NCBI RefSeq assembly: GCF_001043915.1
Contig: NZ_LABX01000040.1
Location: 1 to 47,442, forward strand
DNA: 47,442 nt
DNA from: Methylobacterium aquaticum
GTDB taxonomy: Bacteria; Pseudomonadota; Alphaproteobacteria; Rhizobiales; Beijerinckiaceae
Direction of reading: 5' to 3'
Made by a program: the position numbers and the translations under genes. Shown in pieces: positions 40,146-47,442 of the stretch (positions are counted from its first letter, which is position 1; each line of letters begins with the position of its first letter). A model generated the notes under the pieces. The model made no database searches. It saw only the letters and a list, made by a program, of their open reading frames with translations, and was not told the origin of the DNA.

Positions 40146-43100
40146 TTAAGCCGCGAAATATTCCTGTAAGGCCCGCACCTCGAGATCACCCTCGAGATAC
40201 GCCTTGATCCCCTCGGCAGCAGCCATCGCCCCCGCAAGAGTGGTGTAGTACGGCACTTTATGCAAGAGGGCGGCCCGGCGCAGCGACCGGGAGTCGGACA
40301 GCGCGCCCGCGCCCTCCGTGGTGTTGAACACCAGGTGGATGTCGCCGTTCTTGATCGCGTCGACCACGTGCGGGCGGCCCTCCAGCACCTTGTTGATGCG
40401 GGTGGCGGGCACGCCGTTCTCGACGAGGTAGCGCTGGGTGCCCGCGGTGGCGAGCACCGTGAAGCCGAGCTCGGCCAACAGCGTCATGGCCGGCAGGATG
40501 CGCGCCTTGTCGTCGTCGCGCACCGAGACGAAGACCGTGCCGGCCCTCGGCACCTTCGTGCCCGAGCCGAGCTGGCTCTTGGCGAAGGCGACGCCGAAGC
40601 CGCGATCGAGGCCGATCACCTCGCCGGTCGAGCGCATTTCCGGCCCGAGCAGCACGTCCACGCCGGGGAAGCGGGCGAAGGGGAAGACCGCTTCCTTGAC
40701 GGCGATGTGGGCCAAGGTCTTGGGCTTGAGGCCGAAGGAGGCGAGGGGCTCGCCGGCCATCACCCGGGCGGCGATCTTGGCGATCGGCTCGCCGATCACC
40801 TTGGCGACGAACGGCACGGTGCGGGAGGCCCGCGGGTTGACCTCCAGGACGTAGATCACCCCGTCCTTGATCGCGTATTGCACGTTCATCAGGCCGCCGA
40901 CCTCCAGCGCCAGCGCCAGCCCGCGGGTCTGGCGCTCCAGTTCGGCGATGGTCTCCGGCGACAGCGAGCGCGGCGGCAGCGAGCAGGCGGAATCGCCCGA
41001 ATGGATGCCCGCCTCCTCGATATGCTCCATGATGCCGGCGATGAACACGTCCTTGCCGTCCGACACCGCATCGACGTCGACCTCGATCGCGTCCGACAGG
41101 TAGCGGTCGAACAGGAGCGGGTTCTTGCCCAGAACCGTGTTGATCTGGCCGGTCTTGTCGTTGGGGTAGCGCGCCTTGACGTCCGACGGGATCAGGCTCG
41201 GCAGGGTGTCGAGCAGGTAGTCGGCGAACTGGGTCTCGTCGCGGATGATCGCCATGGCGCGCCCGCCCAGCACGTAGGACGGCCGCACCACGAAGGGCAG
41301 GCCGAGATCGGCGGCGATCAGCCGGCTCTGCTCCACCGAATAGGCGATGCCGTTCTTCGGCTGCTTGAGATGCAGCTTGTCGAGCAGGCGCTTGAAGCGG
41401 TCGCGGTCCTCGGCCAGATCGATCGCGTCCGGCGAGGTGCCGAGGATCGGCACGCCCGCTTCCTCAAGGGCGCGGGCGAGCTTCAGCGGCGTCTGGCCGC
41501 CGAACTGCACGATCACGCCGTGCAGCGTGCCGGCCTGCCGCTCGGTCTCGATGATTTCCAGCACGTCCTCGGCGGTCAGCGGCTCGAAATACAGCCGGTC
41601 CGAGGTGTCGTAGTCGGTCGACACCGTCTCCGGGTTGCAGTTGACCATGATGGTCTCGTAGCCCGCATCGGTGAGCGCGAAGCAGGCGTGGCAGCAGCAA
41701 TAATCGAACTCGATGCCCTGGCCGATCCGGTTCGGGCCGCCGCCCAGGATGATGACCTTCTTGGCGTCCGTGGGCTGCGCCTCGTCGGCCACCGCGCCGG
41801 CGAAGGGCGCGACGTAGGTCGAGTACATGTAGGCGGTCGGCGACTTGAACTCGGCCGCGCAGGTGTCGATCCGCTTGAAGACCGGCCGCACGTCGAGCGC
41901 CCGGCGGGCGGCCCGCACCGCCCCTTCCTCGATCCTGGCCAGCACCGAGAGGCGCGCATCCGAGAAACCTGCCGCCTTGAGCTGGCGGAAGGCGCCCGCG
42001 GTCTTCGGCAGGCCGAAGCGCTTCACCTTGGTCTCGAGGTCGATGATGCCCTGGAGCTGCTCCAGGAACCACGGGTCGATCTTGCAGGAGGCGTGGACCT
42101 CCTCGTGGCTGACGCCGAGCCGCAGGGCCTGCGCCACCTTGAGCAGCCGGTCCGGGGTCGGCGTGCCGATCGCCGCCTTGATGGCGTTGCGGTCGTCGCC
42201 CTTGCCCAGCCCCTCGATCTCGATGTCGTCGAGGCCGGTCAGGCCGGTCTCCAGGGAGCGCAGCGCCTTCTGGAGCGATTCCGCGAAGGTGCGGCCGATC
42301 GCCATCGCCTCGCCGACCGACTTCATGGCGGTGGTCAGGGTCGGCTCGGCGCCCGGGAATTTCTCGAAGGCGAAGCGCGGGATCTTGGTGACGACGTAGT
42401 CGATCGTCGGCTCGAACGAGGCCGGGGTCGCGCCGCCGGTGATGTCGTTGGCGATCTCGTCGAGGGTGTAGCCGACCGCGAGCTTGGCCGCGACCTTGGC
42501 GATCGGGAAGCCGGTCGCCTTCGAGGCGAGCGCCGAGGAGCGCGAGACCCGCGGGTTCATCTCGATGACGATCATCCGGCCGGTGGCCGGGTCGACGGCG
42601 AATTGCACGTTCGAGCCGCCGGTCTCGACGCCGATCTCGCGCAGGACCGCCAGCGAGGCGTCGCGCATGCGCTGATATTCCTTGTCGGTCAGCGTCAGCG
42701 CCGGGGCGACGGTGATCGAATCGCCGGTATGGACCCCCATCGGGTCGACGTTCTCGATCGAGCAGACGATGATGCAGTTATCCGCACGATCGCGGACGAC
42801 CTCCATCTCGTATTCCTTCCAGCCGAGGACCGATTCCTCGATCAGGACCTCGTTGGTCGGCGAGGCGTCGATGCCGCGCTCGACGATGTCGAGGAATTCT
42901 TCCCGGTTATAGGCGATGCCGCCGCCGGTGCCGCCCATGGTGAAGGAGGGCCGGATGATCGCCGGCAGGCCGACCTCGGCGAGCGCCACCAGCGCCTGGC
43001 CGAGCGCATGCTCGCCGTAGCGCTTGCGCCGGTCGTTCTCGCCCGACGCCCATTTCTTCTCGAAGGCCGCGAGCGCCGCCTTGCGGGAGGCCGGGTCGCT

Positions 43101-43619
43101 CTCGGCGGCCTCAATGCGGGCCACCTCGGCGAGGTATTTTTCGCGGTCGGCCTTCTTGGCGGCGGAGGCGTTGGCGAGCGCCGATTTCGGCGTCTCCAGG
43201 CCGATCTTGGTCATCGCATCGCGAAAAAGGCTGCGGTCCTCCGCCTTGTCGATCGCCTCGGCGGTGGCGCCGATCATCTGCACGCCGAACTTTTCCAGCA
43301 CGCCCATGCGCTTGAGCGAGAGGGCGCAGTTCAGCGCGGTCTGCCCGCCCATGGTCGGCAGGAGGGCGTCGGGCCGCTCCTTCTCGATGATGCGGGCGAC
43401 GATCTCCGGGGTGATCGGCTCGACATAGGTCGCGTCGGCGAGATCCGGATCGGTCATGATCGTCGCCGGATTCGAGTTGACGAGGATGATCCGGTAGCCT
43501 TCCTCGCGCAGGGCCTTGCAGGCTTGCGTGCCGGAATAGTCGAACTCGCATGCCTGCCCGATGACGATCGGGCCCGCGCCGATGATGAGGATGGAGGAGA
43601 GATCGGTGCGCTTGGGCAT
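40146..43619 (-). CDS. carB: Carbamoyl-phosphate synthase large subunit
   Basis: Makes carbamoyl phosphate from bicarbonate, ammonia (from CarA) and two ATP, for arginine and pyrimidines. 1157 residues from the ATG at 43619 ([20 protein letters not shown]). Two ATP-grasp halves are visible: the first with [19 protein letters not shown], the second with [17 protein letters not shown]. The C-terminal MGS-like allosteric domain contains [20 protein letters not shown]. Extra about 70 residues near 130-200 ([20 protein letters not shown]) are an insertion usual in this group. carA is not adjacent. Downstream is greA. Confidence 0.97.
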   Translation of the reverse strand: MPKRTDLSSILIIGAGPIVIGQACEFDYSGTQACKALREEGYRIILVNSNPATIMTDPDLADATYVEPITPEIVARIIEKERPDALLPTMGGQTALNCALSLKRMGVLEKFGVQMIGATAEAIDKAEDRSLFRDAMTKIGLETPKSALANASAAKKADREKYLAEVARIEAAESDPASRKAALAAFEKKWASGENDRRKRYGEHALGQALVALAEVGLPAIIRPSFTMGGTGGGIAYNREEFLDIVERGIDASPTNEVLIEESVLGWKEYEMEVVRDRADNCIIVCSIENVDPMGVHTGDSITVAPALTLTDKEYQRMRDASLAVLREIGVETGGSNVQFAVDPATGRMIVIEMNPRVSRSSALASKATGFPIAKVAAKLAVGYTLDEIANDITGGATPASFEPTIDYVVTKIPRFAFEKFPGAEPTLTTAMKSVGEAMAIGRTFAESLQKALRSLETGLTGLDDIEIEGLGKGDDRNAIKAAIGTPTPDRLLKVAQALRLGVSHEEVHASCKIDPWFLEQLQGIIDLETKVKRFGLPKTAGAFRQLKAAGFSDARLSVLARIEEGAVRAARRALDVRPVFKRIDTCAAEFKSPTAYMYSTYVAPFAGAVADEAQPTDAKKVIILGGGPNRIGQGIEFDYCCCHACFALTDAGYETIMVNCNPETVSTDYDTSDRLYFEPLTAEDVLEIIETERQAGTLHGVIVQFGGQTPLKLARALEEAGVPILGTSPDAIDLAEDRDRFKRLLDKLHLKQPKNGIAYSVEQSRLIAADLGLPFVVRPSYVLGGRAMAIIRDETQFADYLLDTLPSLIPSDVKARYPNDKTGQINTVLGKNPLLFDRYLSDAIEVDVDAVSDGKDVFIAGIMEHIEEAGIHSGDSACSLPPRSLSPETIAELERQTRGLALALEVGGLMNVQYAIKDGVIYVLEVNPRASRTVPFVAKVIGEPIAKIAARVMAGEPLASFGLKPKTLAHIAVKEAVFPFARFPGVDVLLGPEMRSTGEVIGLDRGFGVAFAKSQLGSGTKVPRAGTVFVSVRDDDKARILPAMTLLAELGFTVLATAGTQRYLVENGVPATRINKVLEGRPHVVDAIKNGDIHLVFNTTEGAGALSDSRSLRRAALLHKVPYYTTLAGAMAAAEGIKAYLEGDLEVRALQEYFAA

Positions 43620-43772
43620 CGGACGCTTCAGACTCGTGCGGCGCGCTGCCTCGTTCCTCGGATCCGGCGTCTTGGCCCGGTCGGGGCGTGCGAGGCGGGA
43701 AGCGGACTGGGCGGAAGCGGCGGGGATTGCGTTGGGCGCCCTTAGCATAGGCGTACAGATCAGGGGAAGGGT
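43620..43772. other. Divergent promoter region of carB and the SDR gene
   Basis: About 150 bp between two divergent starts. It should contain both promoters; I cannot place them reliably. Confidence 0.3.
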
Positions 43773-44558
43773 GTGGCCGAGGTCATGGATCAGGGGGGAG
43801 AGGCGCGCTGGACGCTGGTCACCGGCGCGTCGAGCGGAATCGGAGTGGCGATCGCGAAGGGATTCGCGGCTCGGGGGCGACCGCTGATCCTGAGCGCGCG
43901 ACGGGCGGAGCGCCTGGAGGCGCTGGCCGCGGAGCTGCCCGTGCCGGCCGTCGTGGTGCCGGCGGATCTGGCGGCGCCGGGCGCCGCGGAAGCGCTGATT
44001 GCGGCGATCGAGGCCCGGGGCCTCACCCTCGACACCCTCGTCAACAATGCCGGCTTCGGCCTGCGCGGCCGCTTCGCCGCCCTGCCGGCCCGGGACCAGG
44101 CCGAGATGGTGGCGGTGAACGTCACCGCCCCGACGGTCCTGAGCCGGCTGGTGCTGCCGGGGCTGATCGCCCGCCGGTCCGGCGGCATCCTCAACGTCGC
44201 CTCGGTGGTCGCCTACCTTCCCGGCCCGAACATGGCGGCCTATTACGCCAGCAAAGCCTATCTCCTGTCGCTGTCGGAAGCGCTCTACGAGGAGGCGCGG
44301 CCGCACGGCGTCACGGTCACGGCCGTCTGCCCCGGCGCCACCGCGACGGAGTTTTCGCAGCGGGCCGATGTCGGTGGCCCCAAGCGCTTCACCGGCTCCA
44401 TCATGACCGCGGAGGCGGTGGCGAAGGCGGCAGTGGCCGGCTACCTCGCCGGGCGGGCGGTGGTGATCCCGGGGGCGGCCAACCGGGCGGCGGTGCTCGG
44501 CGCCCGGCTGATGCCGCGCTGGCTCGGCCGGAAGGTGGCGGCCCGCCTGCAACGATGA
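43773..44558 (+). CDS. Short-chain dehydrogenase/reductase
   Basis: 261 residues from a GTG at 43773 with GGGAAGG nearby; an ATG at 43785 is the alternative. Rossmann TGASSGIG (17-24), structural NNAG (91-94), catalytic Ser (about 144), and YxxxK in [10 protein letters not shown] (Y157, K161). It resembles the DltE/YqjQ-type SDRs, which act on acyl or sugar-like ketones with NAD(P)H. Substrate unknown. It is divergent from carB and has no obvious partner. Confidence 0.9.
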   Translation: MAEVMDQGGEARWTLVTGASSGIGVAIAKGFAARGRPLILSARRAERLEALAAELPVPAVVVPADLAAPGAAEALIAAIEARGLTLDTLVNNAGFGLRGRFAALPARDQAEMVAVNVTAPTVLSRLVLPGLIARRSGGILNVASVVAYLPGPNMAAYYASKAYLLSLSEALYEEARPHGVTVTAVCPGATATEFSQRADVGGPKRFTGSIMTAEAVAKAAVAGYLAGRAVVIPGAANRAAVLGARLMPRWLGRKVAARLQR

Positions 44559-44707
44559 CGCAGGTTTCGACGCATTCGGGTCATCTTCGGTTCAGTGCCG
44601 TGCGTTAGACAGACAACGGCGGCCTGGGCTGCCGCGATCGATCCCGTGCCTTGTCGAGTTGCGTCGTGGCGAGCGAACCGAGACCGCATCCGCGAAGAGG
44701 CGACGCC

Positions 44708-45130
44708 TTGGCGGCCCTCGCGCGGCAATTCCTCTCTTATGTCGGGGTGAGCCTCGCCGCGCTCGCCGTGCATTACGCCGTGCTCGTCATCCTGGTCGAG
44801 ACCGGCCGCGCCGACCCGGTGCGGGCGGCTTTGGCCGGCTACCTCGCCGGCGCCGTGATCTCCTACGGGCTCAACCGCCGCCTGACCTATGCGAGCGCCC
44901 GGCCGCACGCCGAGGCGGCGTGGCGCTTCGGCCTCGTGGCGGCGATCGGTTTCGGGCTCACCTGGCTCATCATGGCGGTCCTCACCCGCGGTTTCGGCCT
45001 GCCCTATTTCGCCGCGCAGGGCCTGGCGACCGGGGTGGTGGTGTTCTGGAACTTCCTCGGCCACCGGCTGTGGACGTTCTCGGCGAGGCCGGTGCCGGTC
45101 CTGTCGGACGAGGTGCCGGCGGTGCGGTGA
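44708..45130 (+). CDS. GtrA-family membrane protein
   Basis: 140 residues from a TTG at 44708, seven bases after AAGAGG; a GTG at 44666 is an alternative. Four membrane spans are visible, beginning QFLSYVGVSLAALAVHYAVL and ending GLATGVVVFWNFLGHRLWTF. The N-terminal FLSYVGVSL, NRRLTYAS and C-terminal FWNFLGHRLWTF are typical of GtrA, the flippase-like partner of bactoprenol-linked glycosyl transfer for envelope polysaccharide. No glycosyltransferase lies next to it. Confidence 0.88.
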   Translation: MAALARQFLSYVGVSLAALAVHYAVLVILVETGRADPVRAALAGYLAGAVISYGLNRRLTYASARPHAEAAWRFGLVAAIGFGLTWLIMAVLTRGFGLPYFAAQGLATGVVVFWNFLGHRLWTFSARPVPVLSDEVPAVR

Positions 45131-45358
45131 GGCATCGCCTCCTTCCGCTCGCTCGCTCCCCGATCGCGCGGGCAGATTTTGTCCCGTGAAGCCGCTCGCA
45201 GTCCCGGATCTCGGTTCGACGGATCCCCAGGATAGGACGGTGCGATTCCGCCGTCCCGCCAAGCCGTCCCACCCGCGACATCATCCTGGGGCTGTTTGCG
45301 CGGATTGCGTGCCCAAAAGGTGTGGCAGCTGGGATCATCCTCACCTCATGCCGACGCA
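45131..45358. other. Intergenic region before the IS element
   Basis: No gene recognised. It leads into a perfect palindrome at 45359-45381 and then a GC-rich hairpin near 45390-45425. Confidence 0.35.
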
Positions 45359-45381
45359 TTAGTCGATCGTCGATCGACTAA
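45359..45381. repeat. Perfect 23-bp palindrome
   Basis: Arms TTAGTCGATCG and CGATCGACTAA around a single T. It lies about 50 bp outside the left inverted repeat of the IS. It could be a dimeric regulator site or an IS insertion hot-spot; no gene starts next to it. Confidence 0.7.
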
Positions 45382-45390
45382 CCTCGAAGG

Positions 45391-45425
45391 AGGGCTCCGG
45401 GAATCGCAAAGGCTTCGGGAGCCCT
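45391..45425. terminator. GC-rich hairpin next to the IS left end
   Basis: GAGGGCTCC and GGGAGCCCTTC can pair across an 18-base loop. There is no U tract on either strand, so termination is uncertain; it may be a REP-like element. Confidence 0.3.
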
Positions 45426-45431
45426 TCCTGA

Positions 45432-46607
45432 CCATCTATCAGTTTTAAGTCTTCCAGAGGGGTGGTAGCGGGCACAGGGCCTGCATGAGCCTGGCGATGC
45501 GGCGGAGGCCACGCATGAAGCGTGACAGCTTGGAGCGCGCCACCTTGGCGGGTTGCCGTTTCAAATCTTTTTTCGGCGGGGGTGGGATAATGGACCTCAT
45601 CCCACCGCCCGGTCGAGACGGCACTGTAGAGAGCCAGGGCCATCACGAGCAGCAGACGGGCGAGCCGGTCAGGGTAGCGAAGCTGTGTGTTGTCGATACC
45701 GAAGCCGCGCGACTTGAAATCGGAGAACATCGGCTCGATCGCCCAGCGTTCGGAATACTCCAGCGTCGTCCGGTAGCTTGGCTTGTCCGACATCGCGACG
45801 ATCCAAGGCTGATCATGGCCGGGATCGTGGATGATGCCGATCTGGGTCTTGGCTCGCTGCGCCGTCAACTCCACGCCTTCGAGATAGAAGTCCCTGCTCT
45901 TCGCCCGTGCCGCCGCCGTGGTCCGGCCCGCTTTGTCCCTGACCGTCAGCGTGCCCTTGAGCCGCAGCCGGTCGTCCCAGCCCTGCTTCTGACACAGCGC
46001 GATCAGATCGGCCGTGCCGTAGAACCGATCGCCCATCAAGCACACTGCGGCGCTCGCCGGCAGCCACGGCGCCACCGTGTCGAGCAGGTCCTTCTGCGTC
46101 GCAAAGCCAATCGCGCCTGCCGTCGCGGCGACCCGCCAAGCCAGCGGCAGGGCGCGCTTGCCGTGGCGGACCGCCACCATCAGCACCTGATGGCGCTCCG
46201 ACAGCTTCGACTGATCGAGGATCAACACGATCCCGCCGGGTTCCGCCGCAGCCTGCTCCAGCACCTCGGCGGCAAAGGGCGCCATCACACCATCGGGATC
46301 GATCAGAGGATTGCCCAGGACACGCGCGATCCACTGATAGCGCATGTCGGTCCGCTCCGCCTCGCGGGGCAGAGACGCCGCCAGATCCATCAGGTTGGCG
46401 CTGCGGACCTCCAGCATCGTCGCGACCAGCAAGGCGAGGTTGTCACGCTGCGTCTTGCGTTGCTGCGGCAGACGGTGCTTGAACTCATCAATCAGCCCAG
46501 CCGCGACGGCTCTGATCCCACTCACAAAGCCACAAGCTCCCTCATCGGGAAGCCTGGATCACACCACCCACCCAACCGTCAACGACACCCTTAAAAGTGA
46601 TAGATGG
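45432..46607. mobile_element. IS4-like insertion sequence
   Basis: About 1.18 kb bounded by 18-bp imperfect inverted repeats: CCATCTATCAGTTTTAAG on the left and its complement with one change on the right (46590-46607). It encodes one transposase on the minus strand. No clear target duplication seen. The right end is 13 bp from the stop of the PilZ gene, so that gene is intact. Confidence 0.8.
45445..46525 (-). pseudogene. IS4-family DDE transposase, frameshifted near the C-terminus
   Basis: From the ATG at 46525, about 320 residues read normally. Motifs: LILDQSKLSERHQVLM (first Asp), CLMGDRFYGTADLIA (second Asp) and YSERWAIEPMFSDFKSRGFG (catalytic Glu). At a run of six A (minus strand, about 45570) the frame changes. 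In the neighbouring frame the expected tail continues (KRQPAKVARSKLSRFMRGLR, ending CPLPPLWKT) and stops at 45445 inside the inverted repeat. As written, translation runs on out of frame to 45359, past the element end. The usual reading is a one-base insertion; the catalytic residues precede it, so residual activity is possible. Confidence 0.8.
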
Positions 46608-46620
46608 CAAGGGTCGGGCC

Positions 46621-47256
46621 CTAAAGCACGATAGTCTCGTCAAACCGATCCGGCGACAGCGGCAGCCGGAACTCGACCGCGACGCCGCCCTTGAACGGGC
46701 GCACAACGCGCGCCGGCGTGCGGCCGACGATCACGCTGGAATCGAGGGGAAGCGCCGCCTCGCAGGCGATGGCCGCGCCGGAGAGCGAGACGTCGACGAT
46801 GCGGGCGGCGATCTCGCGCCCGTCCTCGAGTTGCAGGGTGGTGAGGGTGTGGCGCGGCACCACGCGCTCGTGCCGGCGGTCCTCCGGCAGGCCGAGCGCC
46901 GCCCGGTTGGCGAGCCAGGTGAGCTGCGAGGCGATCTTGTCGCGCTTGCGCAGGGTGGCGCTGATCGTCACCGCGACGCCGTCCGGCAGGACCCGGGCGA
47001 TGGTGCCCTCGATCCGCCCGACATGGTCGAGATAGATCACGATGCGCTCGCCGACCTCGCCGCCCACCGCGCAGGTCAGGCGCACGCCGCCCGGGGACAT
47101 GTCGACGGTCTGGCACGGATATTCCTGCCGGTCGGCGAGCATGTAGCGCCCGAGCAGGGACACGGCGACGCGGCGGTGCCGGCGCTTGTCGGCCACCGCA
47201 TGCAGGGGGAGGGGACGCACGCGCAACGAAGCGGACCGATCCATCACGCTCGCCAT
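46621..47256 (-). CDS. Protein with two PilZ domains
   Basis: 211 residues from the ATG at 47256 (a GTG one codon earlier is possible). Two PilZ-like modules, each with an N-terminal Arg motif and a D/NxSxxG motif: DKRRHRRVAV with VDMSPGGVRL, and EDRRHERVVP with VDVSLSGAAI. PilZ domains bind cyclic-di-GMP through these residues; both sets look complete or nearly so (the first has DMSPGG). It probably senses c-di-GMP to adjust motility, polysaccharide or cell-cycle functions. No output domain is fused. An IS lies 13 bp beyond its stop. Confidence 0.85.
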   Translation of the reverse strand: MASVMDRSASLRVRPLPLHAVADKRRHRRVAVSLLGRYMLADRQEYPCQTVDMSPGGVRLTCAVGGEVGERIVIYLDHVGRIEGTIARVLPDGVAVTISATLRKRDKIASQLTWLANRAALGLPEDRRHERVVPRHTLTTLQLEDGREIAARIVDVSLSGAAIACEAALPLDSSVIVGRTPARVVRPFKGGVAVEFRLPLSPDRFDETIVL

Positions 47257-47344
47257 CACGCCCGACCCATCCCGCTCGACACCCCCGGCGCGGACCGGCC
47301 GGCTCCGGCGAGGATGCCGGCGGATTGGTTAACGGGCGGCTTCG

Positions 47345-47442
47345 TCACAGCCTGCCGCCGTGATGCACCACGAAACGCTTGCGGCGCTCGGGCCCCGGCT
47401 CGTCGTTGGCCGCGGGCGGGGGCCCGAGCGCCGCAAGCGTTT
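47345..47442 (-). CDS. C-terminal end of a gene continuing past the window
   Basis: The minus strand reads from the window edge to a TGA at 47345-47347: TLAALGPPPAANDEPGPERR, then KRFVVHHGGRL. The Pro-rich linker and basic tail look like a real protein end, but no family can be named. The frame runs through a perfect 24-bp inverted repeat. Confidence 0.55.
   Translation of the reverse strand, partial: TLAALGPPPAANDEPGPERRKRFVVHHGGRL
47373..47442. repeat. Perfect 24-bp inverted repeat with 22-base loop
   Basis: The arms, 47373-47396 and 47419-47442, are exact reverse complements (beginning AAACGCTTGCGGCG on each outer side). They lie inside the partial gene on the minus strand. The right arm reaches the window end, so the repeat may be longer. 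Confidence 0.9.

Noticed and set aside
40260..43745. Rightward frame of 1161 codons opposite carB
   Set aside because: Antisense shadow of carB; no domain.
45359..45444. C-terminal extension of the transposase to 45359
   Set aside because: It is out of frame with the family's tail and runs past the element's inverted repeat; explained by a frameshift.
47373..47442. Inverted repeat at the window end considered as a rho-independent terminator
   Set aside because: It lies inside a reading frame about 25 bp before that gene's stop and has no U tract.

Overview
The window comes from a GC-rich alphaproteobacterial chromosome, most probably Methylobacterium/Methylorubrum or a close methylotrophic relative. 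The evidence is a XoxF-type (lanthanide) methanol dehydrogenase, a carB-greA pair with the alphaproteobacterial insertion in CarB, a dual PilZ protein, and short dispersed palindromic repeats. No rRNA, CRISPR array or plasmid origin was seen. The assignment rests on protein family resemblance read by eye.

Layout. (1) 1-4695, chromosome: orphan xoxF, a secreted lytic transglycosylase, a MarR regulator and a 47-residue membrane peptide. (2) 4696-25258, a 20.5 kb integrated island in the 3' half of tRNA-Thr(CGT), bounded by 48-bp direct repeats. A tyrosine integrase lies at the left end and an excisionase-like protein at the right end; between them are an HUH-type replication/mobilisation protein and a serine recombinase. 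The cargo looks like defence: a helical effector paired with a 1369-residue STAND NTPase that shares a short Ser-Ala-Gly-x-Asp motif with it; a second STAND NTPase fused to an N-terminal Cap4/DUF4297-like nuclease; a Cys-rich HhH-GPD glycosylase-like protein divergent from a PLD-type nuclease; an XRE regulator; a secreted coiled-coil protein; and several unknowns. (3) 25289-38179, chromosome: a TerB-like/glutamine amidotransferase/LrgA/LrgB operon, folC, a TnpB remnant, an aminotransferase/2-hydroxyacid dehydrogenase operon, a Tat-exported alpha/beta hydrolase, and an aspartate-use module (lysR, aspA, dctA). (4) 38351-47442, chromosome: a small P-loop kinase, a secreted protein with a coding minisatellite, greA, carB, an SDR, a GtrA protein, a frameshifted IS4-like insertion sequence, a double-PilZ protein and the C-terminus of one more gene.

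How it works together. On the circularised island the right and left ends meet, giving excisionase - attP - integrase in one direction and the replication gene pair pointing away. That is the logic of a small integrative element carrying defence cargo. The strongest candidate for a little-described system is the effector/STAND pair at 6443-11085, read here as a Bell-like effector triggered by a STAND sensor through a shared amyloid-type motif. This is inference from sequence pattern and gene order, not proof.
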